Positions 32,887 to 41,043 of a stretch of DNA of 64,000 nt are shown piece after piece. Source of the stretch: Guptibacillus algicola (lineage in GTDB: Bacteria; Bacillota; Bacilli; Bacillales; Guptibacillaceae); contig NZ_JAIVAF010000005.1 in the NCBI RefSeq assembly GCF_020171805.1, positions 62,001 through 126,000 on the forward strand, in the 5' to 3' direction. A program made the position numbers and the translations under genes. Positions within the stretch are counted from its first letter, which is position 1. Each line of letters opens with the position of its first letter. The notes under the pieces were generated by a model. That model was not told where the DNA came from, did not search any database, and worked only from the letters and a program-made list of their open reading frames with translations.

Positions 32887-32916
32887 AAAGCTGCCGGATT
32901 TTTCTCGGCAGCTTTG
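32887..32916 (-). terminator. Terminator after the ATP-grasp gene
   Basis: AAAGCTGCCG and CGGCAGCTTT form a 10-bp stem; the - strand continues with TTTCTTT-type sequence. Confidence 0.8.
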
Positions 32917-32931
32917 ATTGTAACCTTTCTA

Positions 32932-33873
32932 TTAACCTACCTGTAATTGTAACAGTGCTTTTTCAAGTGTTTCTGCGATGGCTTTCATTCCAGACTTGTT
33001 TCCTTTTTTCTCTGCGTCAGGATTATAGTTTGTATTCGTATTCACATCGTACGTAAATAAATCACCATTTTCATTTTGTATGCATTCGATCCCAGCAAAA
33101 GAAATTCCGTTCGCTTTTAGGAATTCTTCATAGTTTTTAAGAATAGGATGGTCGAAGTCTTCGATGATTTCGAACTTTGGCTTTTCGGTTGTTGGTGTTG
33201 TTGGGCAGTAAGAATCACCAACCTGACATACATCAGCGGGGCAGAGTTCAAACCCTTCAGACGTATCTACTCTAACGGCATATAGGAATTTGCCTCCCAC
33301 AAATTCACAACGCGTGATCGAAGCGTCAGGAGATTGAATATAGTCTTGGAGCAATGTGATCCCGTCGATCGATTCACCAAAGTCATCACTGTTTACGTAC
33401 TGTTCTAATGCATATTTGCTTTGGAATAATTGAACTCCAAGTCCTTTTCCAGCTCTGTTGTGTTTTGTAATAAACGGCCCATCAAAAGAGTCAGCTGAAC
33501 TGATAAGGTGGTCTTTGCCAACTGCAGCAATCGTCTTAGGAGTGGTAATGCCGTGTTTTCTTAATGCATTGTATTGAGCAACTTTACTCACTTCAAGTGC
33601 GAGTGCACGACGATCGTTTAGTACAAGACGACCGTGGCTTTCAAGCCAGGAAATGACTGCAGCCGTATATTCGGGCGCATAACGATGGTTTCTCGTGTGT
33701 GAAGACGCACTCATTCTGTTATAAAAGACGCCCTCTGGAGGAATTTCGGTTAAATCCAGGTTTCCTTTATCCAAAAACCAATCTTCATATGGAACATCAA
33801 GCTTCGCTAGCTCGACTTTTAGTGGTTTTGTCCACTCTTCATTTTCATGTAAAATATAAACCTTCGAACTCAT
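32932..33873 (-). CDS. RimK-like ATP-grasp ligase
   Basis: A 313-residue protein with the RimK/ATP-grasp layout: an N-terminal alpha/beta domain (SSKVYILHENEEWTKPL), a middle segment ALEVSKVAQYNALRKHGITTPKTI, the ATP-binding GPFITKHNRAGKGLGVQLF, and a C-terminal part GISFAGIECIQNENGDLFTYDVNTNTNYN with the metal-binding Glu/Asp/Asn of this fold. Such ligases join amino acids to carboxylates (glutamate tails, amide bonds); the substrate is not readable. ATG 33873 follows AAAGGAGG; an ATG at 33909 is upstream of that site. Lone gene. Confidence 0.85.
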   Translation of the reverse strand: MSSKVYILHENEEWTKPLKVELAKLDVPYEDWFLDKGNLDLTEIPPEGVFYNRMSASSHTRNHRYAPEYTAAVISWLESHGRLVLNDRRALALEVSKVAQYNALRKHGITTPKTIAAVGKDHLISSADSFDGPFITKHNRAGKGLGVQLFQSKYALEQYVNSDDFGESIDGITLLQDYIQSPDASITRCEFVGGKFLYAVRVDTSEGFELCPADVCQVGDSYCPTTPTTEKPKFEIIEDFDHPILKNYEEFLKANGISFAGIECIQNENGDLFTYDVNTNTNYNPDAEKKGNKSGMKAIAETLEKALLQLQVG

Positions 33874-34002
33874 GGTGTAGCCTCCTTTTATAATAACCGG
33901 AAAATCCAATCGATTTACTCAAGTATAAAGCAGAAGGAATAGAATTCCCAGTGCATAGGAGTAATAGTGAAGAAAGTGTATCAGAAACAGCAGTTTAAGA
34001 GA

Positions 34003-34036
34003 AAACAAGCTAACGAGATATTCTCGCTAGCTTGAG
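34003..34036 (-). terminator. Terminator after ampS
   Basis: CAAGCTA-CGAGA pairs with TCTCG-TAGCTTG (one bulge each side); on the - strand TTTTCTC follows. Confidence 0.8.
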
Positions 34037-34047
34037 AGTCTAACTTA

Positions 34048-35280
34048 TTAAAATGCCCAGTTACCGCTCCTGAATACCGGTTCACTAGTTCCATCAGACT
34101 TAATTCCATCGATGTCCATTTCTTCTGAACCGATCATAAAATCTACGTGTGTCACACTTTCATTGGCACCAGCGGTTTCTAGCTCCTCTTTGGACATGGT
34201 TTTACCGCCTTCTAAGCAGAAGGAGTAAGCATTACCAATTGCAAGGTGATTCGAAGCATTTTCATCGAAAAGCGTGTTAAAGAATATAGTATCAGCATTT
34301 GATATTGGAGAATCGTGAGGAACAAGCGCTACTTCTCCAAGGTATCGTGCGCCTTCATCCGTGTCGAGTAGGTGCTGTAGGGTGTCATTGCCTGATTTCG
34401 CTTCTGCTTTTACGATTTTACCTTCTTCAAAGGTTAATGAGAACTCTTCGATTACAGTCCCGCCATAGCTTAATGGTTTCGTTGAAGTCACTACGCCGTT
34501 AACGCCTCGTTTATAAGGGATTGTGAAGACTTCTTCAGTTGGCATATTCGCTACAAAGTGATTTCCTTTGGCGTTCTCACTAATTCCCCCAACCCACTGA
34601 TGAGCCTCTGGAAGTTCAATCGTAAGGTCAGTACCTGGCGCACGGTAGTGGAGCTTACTGTAGTGTTTTTCATTTAAATAATCTACTTTTTGTTCAAGGT
34701 TTGCACTATGTTCTTTCCAAGCTTGAACAGGGTCACCCGTTGAAACGCGCGTTGCATCAAAGATCGCATCCCATAAGAGCTCTTCTTGCTTCTCTTCAGG
34801 TGCTTCAGGGAACACTTTCTCTGCCCATTGTTTTGATGGAACTGCCACAACGGACCAACTGTTGTGATCTGACATGATATAGTCACGATACCCTTCAAGC
34901 GCTTTTCCAGCGGTTTTACTCGCATTGGAAATACGTTCAGGGTCAATTCCTTTTAAGAGGTCAGGGTTAGAAGAAACGATGGAGAGGAAAGCTGCGTCGT
35001 TCTCAGCTAATTCTTCAAACCCTTTCGCTTTCCACATAGGGAATTCCTTGAATGCTTCATCTGGAGCTTTCTCGAATTTAATACGGGTTAGACTTTCATC
35101 ATTCCATTCAACATGAACATTTTTAGCTCCAGCGTCATAAGCACTTTCAGCGATTCGTCTAACAAATTCGGCCGAAGTAAGTGGTGCATTGACTACGAGG
35201 GTTTGTCCTTTTTGAATGTTGACGCCCACCTTAACTGCAAGGTCAGCATATTTCTGTAAATTCTCATGAAAAGTGGTCAT
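34048..35280 (-). CDS. ampS: M29-family aminopeptidase
   Basis: A 410-residue metallo-aminopeptidase of clan M29 (AmpS/AmpT type), the exact family length. Metal-ligand and catalytic regions are FTIPYKRGVNGVV, GEVALVPHDSPIS, NASNHLAIGNAY and THVDFMIGS, with Glu and His ligands as in the family. It removes N-terminal residues from peptides in the cytoplasm, typically with Zn or Co. ATG 35280 follows AAAGGAGA; a longer frame from 35400 has no ribosome site. It is divergent from msrAB and ends at a stem-loop. A loose cre-like box lies at about 35355-35370. Confidence 0.92.
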   Translation of the reverse strand: MTTFHENLQKYADLAVKVGVNIQKGQTLVVNAPLTSAEFVRRIAESAYDAGAKNVHVEWNDESLTRIKFEKAPDEAFKEFPMWKAKGFEELAENDAAFLSIVSSNPDLLKGIDPERISNASKTAGKALEGYRDYIMSDHNSWSVVAVPSKQWAEKVFPEAPEEKQEELLWDAIFDATRVSTGDPVQAWKEHSANLEQKVDYLNEKHYSKLHYRAPGTDLTIELPEAHQWVGGISENAKGNHFVANMPTEEVFTIPYKRGVNGVVTSTKPLSYGGTVIEEFSLTFEEGKIVKAEAKSGNDTLQHLLDTDEGARYLGEVALVPHDSPISNADTIFFNTLFDENASNHLAIGNAYSFCLEGGKTMSKEELETAGANESVTHVDFMIGSEEMDIDGIKSDGTSEPVFRSGNWAF

Positions 35281-35445
35281 AAACAGTCTCCTTTGTCCAA
35301 TTGTAATCATACAAGTTAAGTTTATCAGATATAAAGTACATCGGTGAATATTTATTGAAAGCGCTATCTTGAAACAAGTTTCTGGAAATTTACACGCCAT
35401 TCAGGATATCTTATAAGTAAATCCTCTGTATTGGAGTGGTAGAGA

Positions 35446-36405
35446 ATGAGTAACGCACAAAGTAAAGTCGCAACATTTGCCGGAGGATGTTTCTGGTGTA
35501 TGGTTGAACCTTTTGATGAAATGCCAGGAATTCAAAGCGTAGTAACAGGATATACGGGTGGAGATAAACCATATCCAACGTATGAAGAGGTCATATCCAA
35601 ACAGACAGGTCATGTGGAAGCGGTACAGATTACGTATGACCCTGAGGTATTCCCATATAGCAAGCTGCTAGATTTATTCTGGCGTCAAATTGACCCTACT
35701 GATGATGGAGGGCAATTCTTCGACCGTGGTGATACGTATAAGACAGCGATTTATTACCACGATGATGAGCAACAAAGGTTAGCAGAAGAGTCTAAGACTG
35801 CACTGGCTGAAAGTGGGCGATTTTCAAAACCGATCGTCACAGAGATCTTACCTGCAAAACCATTTTACCCTGCTGAAGATTATCATCAGGATTATCATAA
35901 GAAAAACCCTGGTCACTATAAGCGTTACAAAAAAGGATCAGGTCGAAAAGCATTTATTGAAGATAACTGGTCGTTCCAAAAGAACGATGATGAGCTTCGC
36001 GAGCGATTAACTGATATTCAATACGATGTGACACAGAAAAATGGTACGGAACGACCGTTCCAAAACGAATATTATAATAATGAACAGGAAGGCATCTATG
36101 TTGATATTGTCTCAGGCGAGCCGTTGTTTAGTTCAACTGATCAATATGATGCAGGCTGTGGTTGGCCAAGCTTCACTCAACCGATTCACAAAAACTTCGT
36201 TAAAGAGAAGAAGGACCTCAGTCACTTCATGATTCGTACAGAGGTTCGTAGTAAAGAAGCTGATTCTCACCTCGGTCATGTATTTAATGATGGACCTAAA
36301 GAGAACGGGCTAAGGTACTGTATTAACTCTGCAGCGATGAGATTTATCCCGAAAGATAAGCTAGAGAAAGAAGGCTACGGTGAATTTCGCGTGTTGTTCC
36401 AATGA
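35446..36405 (+). CDS. msrAB: Fused peptide methionine sulfoxide reductase MsrA-MsrB
   Basis: A 319-residue two-domain enzyme. The N-terminal MsrA part has the catalytic GGCFWC (C15, with C18) and [14 protein letters not shown]; the C-terminal MsrB part has [21 protein letters not shown]-type sequence and the catalytic C292 in [11 protein letters not shown]. The CxxC zinc pairs of many MsrB proteins are absent. The protein repairs both S and R epimers of oxidised methionine. ATG 35446 follows a GGAG core. Its stop codon overlaps the start of a flavoprotein gene (ATGA), suggesting coupled translation. Confidence 0.95.
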   Translation: MSNAQSKVATFAGGCFWCMVEPFDEMPGIQSVVTGYTGGDKPYPTYEEVISKQTGHVEAVQITYDPEVFPYSKLLDLFWRQIDPTDDGGQFFDRGDTYKTAIYYHDDEQQRLAEESKTALAESGRFSKPIVTEILPAKPFYPAEDYHQDYHKKNPGHYKRYKKGSGRKAFIEDNWSFQKNDDELRERLTDIQYDVTQKNGTERPFQNEYYNNEQEGIYVDIVSGEPLFSSTDQYDAGCGWPSFTQPIHKNFVKEKKDLSHFMIRTEVRSKEADSHLGHVFNDGPKENGLRYCINSAAMRFIPKDKLEKEGYGEFRVLFQ

Positions 36406-37397
36406 AAACCTATGATGTCGCAATTGTAGGTGGTGGATTATCGGGTATTCTTGCTGCGAGGACGATGGTGAAAAAAGGCGTCTCCGTAATTGTGATCGAT
36501 AAGAGTAAAAGTGTTGGTGGTCGAATGGCAACGAGGCGTCATGATGGTGGGAAAGCCGACCATGGCGCACAATTTTTCACTGTCAGGTCACAAGAGTTTC
36601 AGTCACACGTCGATGAATGGGTGCAAAACGGCTGGGTTGAAAGCTGGTTTGGTGAAAAATATGCAAGGTATAAGGGGATCGAGGGGATGAATCAGCTTGT
36701 GAAGAACTTATCACGGGGTCTTCCGATGAAGCTGAATTTCCAAGTGCATCACATCAACAAAAGAAACAGTGAGTATGTGATCGTATCTGAGGACAAACAG
36801 GAGATATCAGCAAAAGCAATTCTTTTAACCCCTCCTGCACCCCAAACGAAAAAACTGCTAAATCAAAGTGACTGCAGAGTGTCGAAAGAAGCAGAAGCGA
36901 CCCTTCAAACTCTGACGTTTAGTCCTGCGCTTGTAGCTTTAGTAACACTCGAAAAAAATGCTCGCACATGGCTGCCTGATTCAGGTCATCAAGATACTCA
37001 ATTATCTGAAGGACTAGAACGAATCGTGGATAGCTATGCAAAAGGTATCTCGAAAGAAAGAATTATTAGCATCTATGCTACGCCTGAGCTGTCTACTACT
37101 TTGTATGAAGAAAGCGACGCAATCATAAGGGATGAGTTAGTAAAGCTTTCAGCACCTATTATTCCGTCTAGGGCTATCTTATCTACTGTAATAAAAAAAT
37201 GGCGTTATGCACAGGCAGACCACGTGCATACGTCCCCATTTCTCTCTCTATCAGATGAAGAGAATGTGCTAGTAGCGGGTGACGCATTCTTGTATGAAGA
37301 CGATCAATCTGGTCGAACAAGAATTGAATCTGCAGCACGATCAGGACTTGCGGCTGCAAGTGAAATGATACAAAGACTGCAAAGCGCTTCAACTTGA
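36402..37397 (+). CDS. NAD(P)/FAD-dependent oxidoreductase, renalase-like
   Basis: A 331-residue flavoprotein with an N-terminal FAD-binding [21 protein letters not shown], the GGRMATRR signature and [12 protein letters not shown] found in renalase-like amine-oxidase superfamily proteins, and the C-terminal [27 protein letters not shown], the second FAD contact. Bacterial renalases oxidise isomeric dihydropyridine nucleotides; whether this one does is inferred. Its ATG overlaps the msrAB stop by 4 bases, so the two are an operon, perhaps for oxidative damage. A terminator follows. Confidence 0.85.
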   Translation: MKTYDVAIVGGGLSGILAARTMVKKGVSVIVIDKSKSVGGRMATRRHDGGKADHGAQFFTVRSQEFQSHVDEWVQNGWVESWFGEKYARYKGIEGMNQLVKNLSRGLPMKLNFQVHHINKRNSEYVIVSEDKQEISAKAILLTPPAPQTKKLLNQSDCRVSKEAEATLQTLTFSPALVALVTLEKNARTWLPDSGHQDTQLSEGLERIVDSYAKGISKERIISIYATPELSTTLYEESDAIIRDELVKLSAPIIPSRAILSTVIKKWRYAQADHVHTSPFLSLSDEENVLVAGDAFLYEDDQSGRTRIESAARSGLAAASEMIQRLQSAST

Positions 37398-37400
37398 AGT

Positions 37401-37433
37401 AAAAAAGGTCTGACGGGTTCGTCAGACCTTTTT
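37401..37433. terminator. Bidirectional terminator after the renalase-like gene
   Basis: AAAAAAGGTCTGACG pairs with CGTCAGACCTTTTT around GGTT; the convergent MBL gene stop lies inside it. Confidence 0.92.
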
Positions 37434-38231
37434 CAATTGCGGAGAACTTCCATTTATGATCGATGTAACAATATGTTTTGGAGAATTCTCAAATAGTGAA
37501 AAGTAATTGAGAGGGTGTGCTGAAGGAAAGAGCTCTTTTTGAATCACGGATGCAGATTTCCCTTCTTGGTGCTTTCTAAGAACATCATATTGCACGGATT
37601 TTAAGTACGAAAGTTTTTCCTCTAGTCGAGCTCGTCCGTTTGGAAGAATCCCGGAATGGGAGCAAAACACAGTTTCAAAGTCATACTGCAAAACCTTTTC
37701 AATCGAATTGATGATGTCTGGTATCGATTCAAAGGCAAAAATACTTTTAGGTCGACTCATCACGTATAGATCACCAGAGAAAAGCCATCCTTTGTTTTTC
37801 TCGAGAAGAGATACATGATCTGGAGCATGGCCTGGCGTATGGATCACGTCAAACGTATAGTGGCAAGAATGAACTTGATCTTCTAGTAGCTTTGGGGAGA
37901 ATGGTTTTCTATTTCCCCAAAACACTTTTCGATAGAATGGGAGTTTTGATTGCTGTTTGCAAAGCGCTATTCCGGATGCATGACAATAAATTGGTACACC
38001 TTTACTAAGTGAATGGGCATTCCCCGTATGATCTTCATGATGGTGTGTTAAGATGATCTTATTATAGTCTTGCTGTTCTAACTGATGGGTGAGTTCACGC
38101 TGCAATCTGGCAGGGCCTGTATCGATAAGAACGTGGTCCACAATGTATAGGTAGACACTCATGGATATCCCGCCTCGTTTTACAGATCCTTTTATTGCAG
38201 TAACATCATCTTTGTTCGTTACAGAAAGCAA
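37422..38231 (-). CDS. MBL-fold metallo-hydrolase
   Basis: A 269-residue metallo-beta-lactamase-fold protein with the metal motif HHHEDHTGN (HxHxDH form), a second-site TPGHAPDHVSLL, SGDLYV with the bridging Asp, and a C-terminal CSHSG-type His. Glyoxalase II-like or thioesterase/lactonase relatives are common; the substrate is unknown. Start is TTG 38231; the preceding GAAGGA is 11 nt away, so initiation may be weak, but the first beta strands (KDDVTAIKGSVK, SVYLYIVDHVLIDTGPA) require a start near here. It is divergent from mhqR. Confidence 0.85.
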   Translation of the reverse strand: MLSVTNKDDVTAIKGSVKRGGISMSVYLYIVDHVLIDTGPARLQRELTHQLEQQDYNKIILTHHHEDHTGNAHSLSKGVPIYCHASGIALCKQQSKLPFYRKVFWGNRKPFSPKLLEDQVHSCHYTFDVIHTPGHAPDHVSLLEKNKGWLFSGDLYVMSRPKSIFAFESIPDIINSIEKVLQYDFETVFCSHSGILPNGRARLEEKLSYLKSVQYDVLRKHQEGKSASVIQKELFPSAHPLNYFSLFENSPKHIVTSIINGSSPQLKKV

Positions 38232-38307
38232 TGCACATCACGTCCTTCAATCTTCTACTACCTAGTATAGCTTTAATTGGAACAATAAAAAGCTATCTAA
38301 GACATTC

Positions 38308-38336
38308 TTGACATAAGATTTTAATCTTTGTATAAT
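38308..38336 (+). promoter_or_regulatory. Consensus SigA promoter for mhqR
   Basis: TTGACA (38308-38313), exactly 17 nt, TATAAT (38331-38336): both hexamers perfect. Confidence 0.85.
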
Positions 38337-38356
38337 TATCTTGAATTCAAGATAAT
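38335..38356. promoter_or_regulatory. 22-bp palindromic MhqR operator
   Basis: The perfect palindrome is centred on ATCTTGAATTCAAGAT with ATT/AAT ends. It matches the known MhqR-box form TATCTCGAATTCGAGATA apart from one pair and overlaps the end of the -10 hexamer, so bound repressor would block its own gene. Confidence 0.8.
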
Positions 38357-38382
38357 CGCATGAACTGATAAGGGTGAACTGT

Positions 38383-38826
38383 ATGAATGAATCGCTAGAC
38401 AGAGAATTATCACTAAAACTGTTTATTGTTATGGCACGGGCCACTCGATCTGTGACCGATCAAGTGAAGATCGACATTCAAAACCATGGCTTAAATCCAA
38501 CAGAATTTGCAGTATTAGAACTTCTTTATCACAAGGGTAGTCAACCACTTCAACAAATAGGAGAGAAAATCCTACTTGCTAGTGGAAGTATTACTTATGT
38601 GGTTGATAAGCTAGAAACCAAAGGTTATTTGAAAAGAAATCCATGCCCGAATGACCGTCGCATCACTCATGCTGTTGTAACAGATGAAGGGAAGGAATTA
38701 ATGGATCGTATTTTCCCTGAACATGAGATGAAGCTCCAGAAGATTTTTGCTGGGCTGGATGAAGCGGAGAAAGAAACGGCCATTTCATTGATGAAGAAGC
38801 TAGGTCATTATGCAGAGAAGCTTTAA
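38383..38826 (+). CDS. mhqR: MarR-family repressor, MhqR type
   Basis: A 147-residue winged-helix MarR protein. The strongly conserved recognition region NPTEFAVLELLYHKGSQPLQQIGEKILLASGSITYVVDKLE and the wing KGYLKRNPCPNDRRITHA match MhqR (YkvE) of B. subtilis, the repressor of quinone and catechol detoxification genes that is released by electrophiles. A MhqR-like operator lies on its promoter and two more lie ahead of wrbA, so this is probably a small local regulon. ATG 38383 is 6 nt after AAGGGTG; a GTG at 38374 overlaps that site. OhrR is a more distant alternative. Confidence 0.88.
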   Translation: MNESLDRELSLKLFIVMARATRSVTDQVKIDIQNHGLNPTEFAVLELLYHKGSQPLQQIGEKILLASGSITYVVDKLETKGYLKRNPCPNDRRITHAVVTDEGKELMDRIFPEHEMKLQKIFAGLDEAEKETAISLMKKLGHYAEKL

Positions 38827-38842
38827 GCTTCTTTCGCCCTTT

Positions 38843-38860
38843 TATCTCGAAGTGAAGATT
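38843..38860. promoter_or_regulatory. MhqR-box-like half site upstream of wrbA
   Basis: TATCTCGAAGTGAAGATT has a perfect left arm TATCTCGAA and a partial right arm. Confidence 0.5.
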
Positions 38861-38911
38861 CTTGAGTTTAGGATTAATGGTGAATGTTTAAAAATGGTAT
38901 TGCGGGGAAAG

Positions 38912-38931
38912 TGTCTTGAAGTAGAGATAAT
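38912..38931. promoter_or_regulatory. MhqR-box-like site near wrbA
   Basis: TGTCTTGAAGTAGAGATAAT keeps TCTTGAA on the left and AGATAAT on the right, as in the mhqR palindrome. It lies about 50 nt before the wrbA start. Confidence 0.55.
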
Positions 38932-38981
38932 TTAGTTTGAGCTATTCTGAAAAAAATAATAATTATCAGGGAGTGTTTGTT

Positions 38982-39608
38982 TTGAGTACAAAAATTTTGA
39001 TTCCGTATTACAGTGCGTATGGACATATTTATGAAATGGTACAGGCAGTAGCAGAAGGTGCACAAGGTGCTGGCGATGTTGAAGTAAAACTGGTTAAAAT
39101 TCCAGAATTCGAAGGTGTTAAGCAAGCGATGTCTGCACAGCCACCTTACGTGGAAGCACAAGAGGCGCAAGGTGATATCCCAGAAGCAACGCATGATGAT
39201 CTTCGTTGGGCTGACGGTATTATCTGGGGCATCCCAACTCGCTATGGTTCCATGCCGGCACAAATGAAGCAATACCTAGATTCTGCTGGCTCCCTCTGGA
39301 TGAATGGTGAACTTGAAGGAAAGGCAACTGCTGTTGTCACAAGTACTGGTTCCATTCACGGAGGACAGGAAACAACAGCACTAACGACATTCGTACCATT
39401 GATGCACTTTGGTATGATCTACGTTGGTCTTCCATATGGTGAAAACCCAGAGCAGCTCTCAACTGAAGGGATTGGTGGTTCACCATATTCTGCATCAACG
39501 GTTGCAGGAACAGACGGCTCAAGAACACCGGCCGATGTAGAATTAACGATGGCAGCAAGACTTGGTGCACGCGTTGCAAAGGTAGCGGGAGCATTGAAGA
39601 ACGTATAA
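38982..39608 (+). CDS. wrbA: NAD(P)H:quinone oxidoreductase, WrbA-type flavodoxin-like
   Basis: A 208-residue flavodoxin-fold protein with FMN-binding IPYYSAYGHIYEMVQAVAEG, the WrbA hallmark GIIWGIPTRYGSMPAQMKQYLDS, and TSTGSIHGGQETT. It reduces quinones by two electrons, avoiding semiquinone radicals. Start is TTG 38982, 7 nt after AGGGAGTG; a longer frame from 38937 contains that site. The MhqR-type regulator lies just upstream with operator-like boxes in the gap, consistent with induction by quinones. Confidence 0.93.
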   Translation: MSTKILIPYYSAYGHIYEMVQAVAEGAQGAGDVEVKLVKIPEFEGVKQAMSAQPPYVEAQEAQGDIPEATHDDLRWADGIIWGIPTRYGSMPAQMKQYLDSAGSLWMNGELEGKATAVVTSTGSIHGGQETTALTTFVPLMHFGMIYVGLPYGENPEQLSTEGIGGSPYSASTVAGTDGSRTPADVELTMAARLGARVAKVAGALKNV

Positions 39609-39614
39609 ATAGAC

Positions 39615-39648
39615 AAAACCAGCATCTCAGAGTGAGGTGCTGGTTTTT
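39615..39648 (+). terminator. Terminator after wrbA
   Basis: AACCAGCA-CTCA pairs with TGAG-TGCTGGTT, followed by TTTT. The dispersed repeat begins immediately after it. Confidence 0.9.
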
Positions 39649-39982
39649 AGTTTGTAGAATAACCTTGATGATTGTGCTCCCGCTGCTATCGAATTTGAAT
39701 ACCGCTCGGGTGGAAAACCGTCTTTAACTTTTAATAGACTGCTATAAATTCTAAAAAGAAGTTTCTTATTTATGTGTATAGCCTTTATGAAATAGTTTTT
39801 ATCTTTAATGACCGTTTTTAGATAAAACATCTACACAGTACCGTAGATTGCAGTGGAAGGATGTTCGACTCCTGCAGGATGAGCGGGACAGGTGAGACCC
39901 TGGAGGCGCAATAGTTTTTGGCCTGAGGAGGCTCACCGCCCGCCCCGCGGAAAGCGAGCGTCCTGGAGCGGAAATCACCACC
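39649..39982 (+). repeat. Gene-free repeat region, composite dispersed element copy 2
   Basis: About 330 bp without a supportable gene between wrbA and the YndJ-like gene. Its left module (AGTTTGTAGAATAACC, then GAATTTGAATACC near 39695) matches the start of the element at 18681, and its right part is the GC-rich foldback core. The left foldback is cut short here: only the first arm is recognisable. The middle (39720-39840) is AT-rich and shows nothing nameable. As at 18681, the copy starts directly after a gene terminator. Confidence 0.75.
39854..39978 (+). repeat. Dispersed GC-rich foldback core, copy 2
   Basis: GACTCCTGCAGGATGAGCGGG, GGACAGGTGAGACCC and GGCTCACCGCCCGCCCCGCGG correspond in order to copy 1. 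Outer arms GGATGTTCG (39859-39867) and CGAGCGTCC (39955-39963) differ from copy 1 at two bases but still pair through G-U wobble. Inner arms GGTGAG/CTCACC are unchanged. Confidence 0.8.
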
Positions 39983-40004
39983 ACACAAGTTAGCCTGCAA
40001 ACTG

Positions 40005-40970
40005 CTAGAGAGAAATGCTGTTTTTTTTGATAGGCCTCGTATTCTCCTCTTGGAGTACGGTTACCCCGAGAAGCCCAAATAACGTAAAACCAAACGTGTT
40101 TACAAAGCCGTGGAAGAAAACCATCAGTGGAATACCAAGAATGACGGTCTCATTCAAATGAGCAAAGCCGTAGATCATCGCAGAACTCATTGAAAAGAGA
40201 AGAGACATGAATGAGATCGACAATAGCATCCGAACAGAAAACTCAAGCCTCGGAACGAGATATACAAGCGAAAGAATAGCAAAAACAATTAATGGTGTTA
40301 CAAATTCAATGACAGAAATGAATTCTAGTACAGGTAGTGTTTCTGAAAATGTTATGCCTGCAGCAATGAACGGTGGTCCTAAAAGAACAAGGTACGAGAG
40401 TAAAGTGAACCACGGTTTCAAGCTTGGTGCATATGTAAGTAAGTACTTTCCAAGGAAAGCCATCGTAATAGGGGTTACAAAGGCAGCATAATGAAAGTGG
40501 ATCGATGTAAGCAATACGATTACGTCGCTAAAATGAAGCACTTGAATACCTGATCTATGAAGGACGAGCCACATTCCTCCGATACTGATATACATAAGAC
40601 CGAGTTGAATTAATACGTCATAGATCTTACTTTTCTTCCAGGTTTGCAAGACTTTCGTAACTCCAAAAATAGCGATGAAGATCGTTGTAATCAACCATGG
40701 AACAGCCAATATTACAGCAAGTGTGCCCTGCTCTAAGAAAAACGAAACTCCTGCCAACACCGCTGCAATCGGCTGCAGGTTAGCTGCATAGCGGTAGAAT
40801 GAATTTTTCTTTTGTTGAACTAAATGAAGCGTGAGCGGCACAAGGACGAGATAGGCAAACATCAGCAGCATCATCACATACTGAAGCGTATCGATCGGCG
40901 TTGTGATGAGCTTTGTTACGACAAACGCGACCCATATAAATAGACCCGCAAAACTACTAGTTTTCATCAT
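40005..40970 (-). CDS. YndJ-like multi-pass membrane protein
   Basis: A 321-residue integral membrane protein with about nine hydrophobic helices. It contains HFHYAAFVTPITMAFLGKYL and FHGFVNTFGFTLFGLLG, which resemble the Bacillus YndJ family; function is unknown, and the histidines in HFHY might bind a metal or heme (speculative). ATG 40970 follows AGAGAGGTGAAATC. YndJ of B. subtilis is longer, so this may be the membrane portion only. Lone gene. Confidence 0.75.
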   Translation of the reverse strand: MMKTSSFAGLFIWVAFVVTKLITTPIDTLQYVMMLLMFAYLVLVPLTLHLVQQKKNSFYRYAANLQPIAAVLAGVSFFLEQGTLAVILAVPWLITTIFIAIFGVTKVLQTWKKSKIYDVLIQLGLMYISIGGMWLVLHRSGIQVLHFSDVIVLLTSIHFHYAAFVTPITMAFLGKYLLTYAPSLKPWFTLLSYLVLLGPPFIAAGITFSETLPVLEFISVIEFVTPLIVFAILSLVYLVPRLEFSVRMLLSISFMSLLFSMSSAMIYGFAHLNETVILGIPLMVFFHGFVNTFGFTLFGLLGVTVLQEENTRPIKKNSISL

Positions 40971-41043
40971 GATTTCACCTCTCTTTTAGTGTACGATGAA
41001 GAGAGGATAGAAGAAAGAAAATTATAGGGGAGAGGCGAAAAAA

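Noticed and set aside
35355-35370. cre site upstream of ampS
   Set aside because: TGAAAGCGCTATCT fits the core but not the final CA; too weak to list as a feature.
39649-39982. Insertion sequence remnant
   Set aside because: No transposase fragment, no terminal repeats typical of IS families and no target duplication are visible; described as a dispersed repeat instead.
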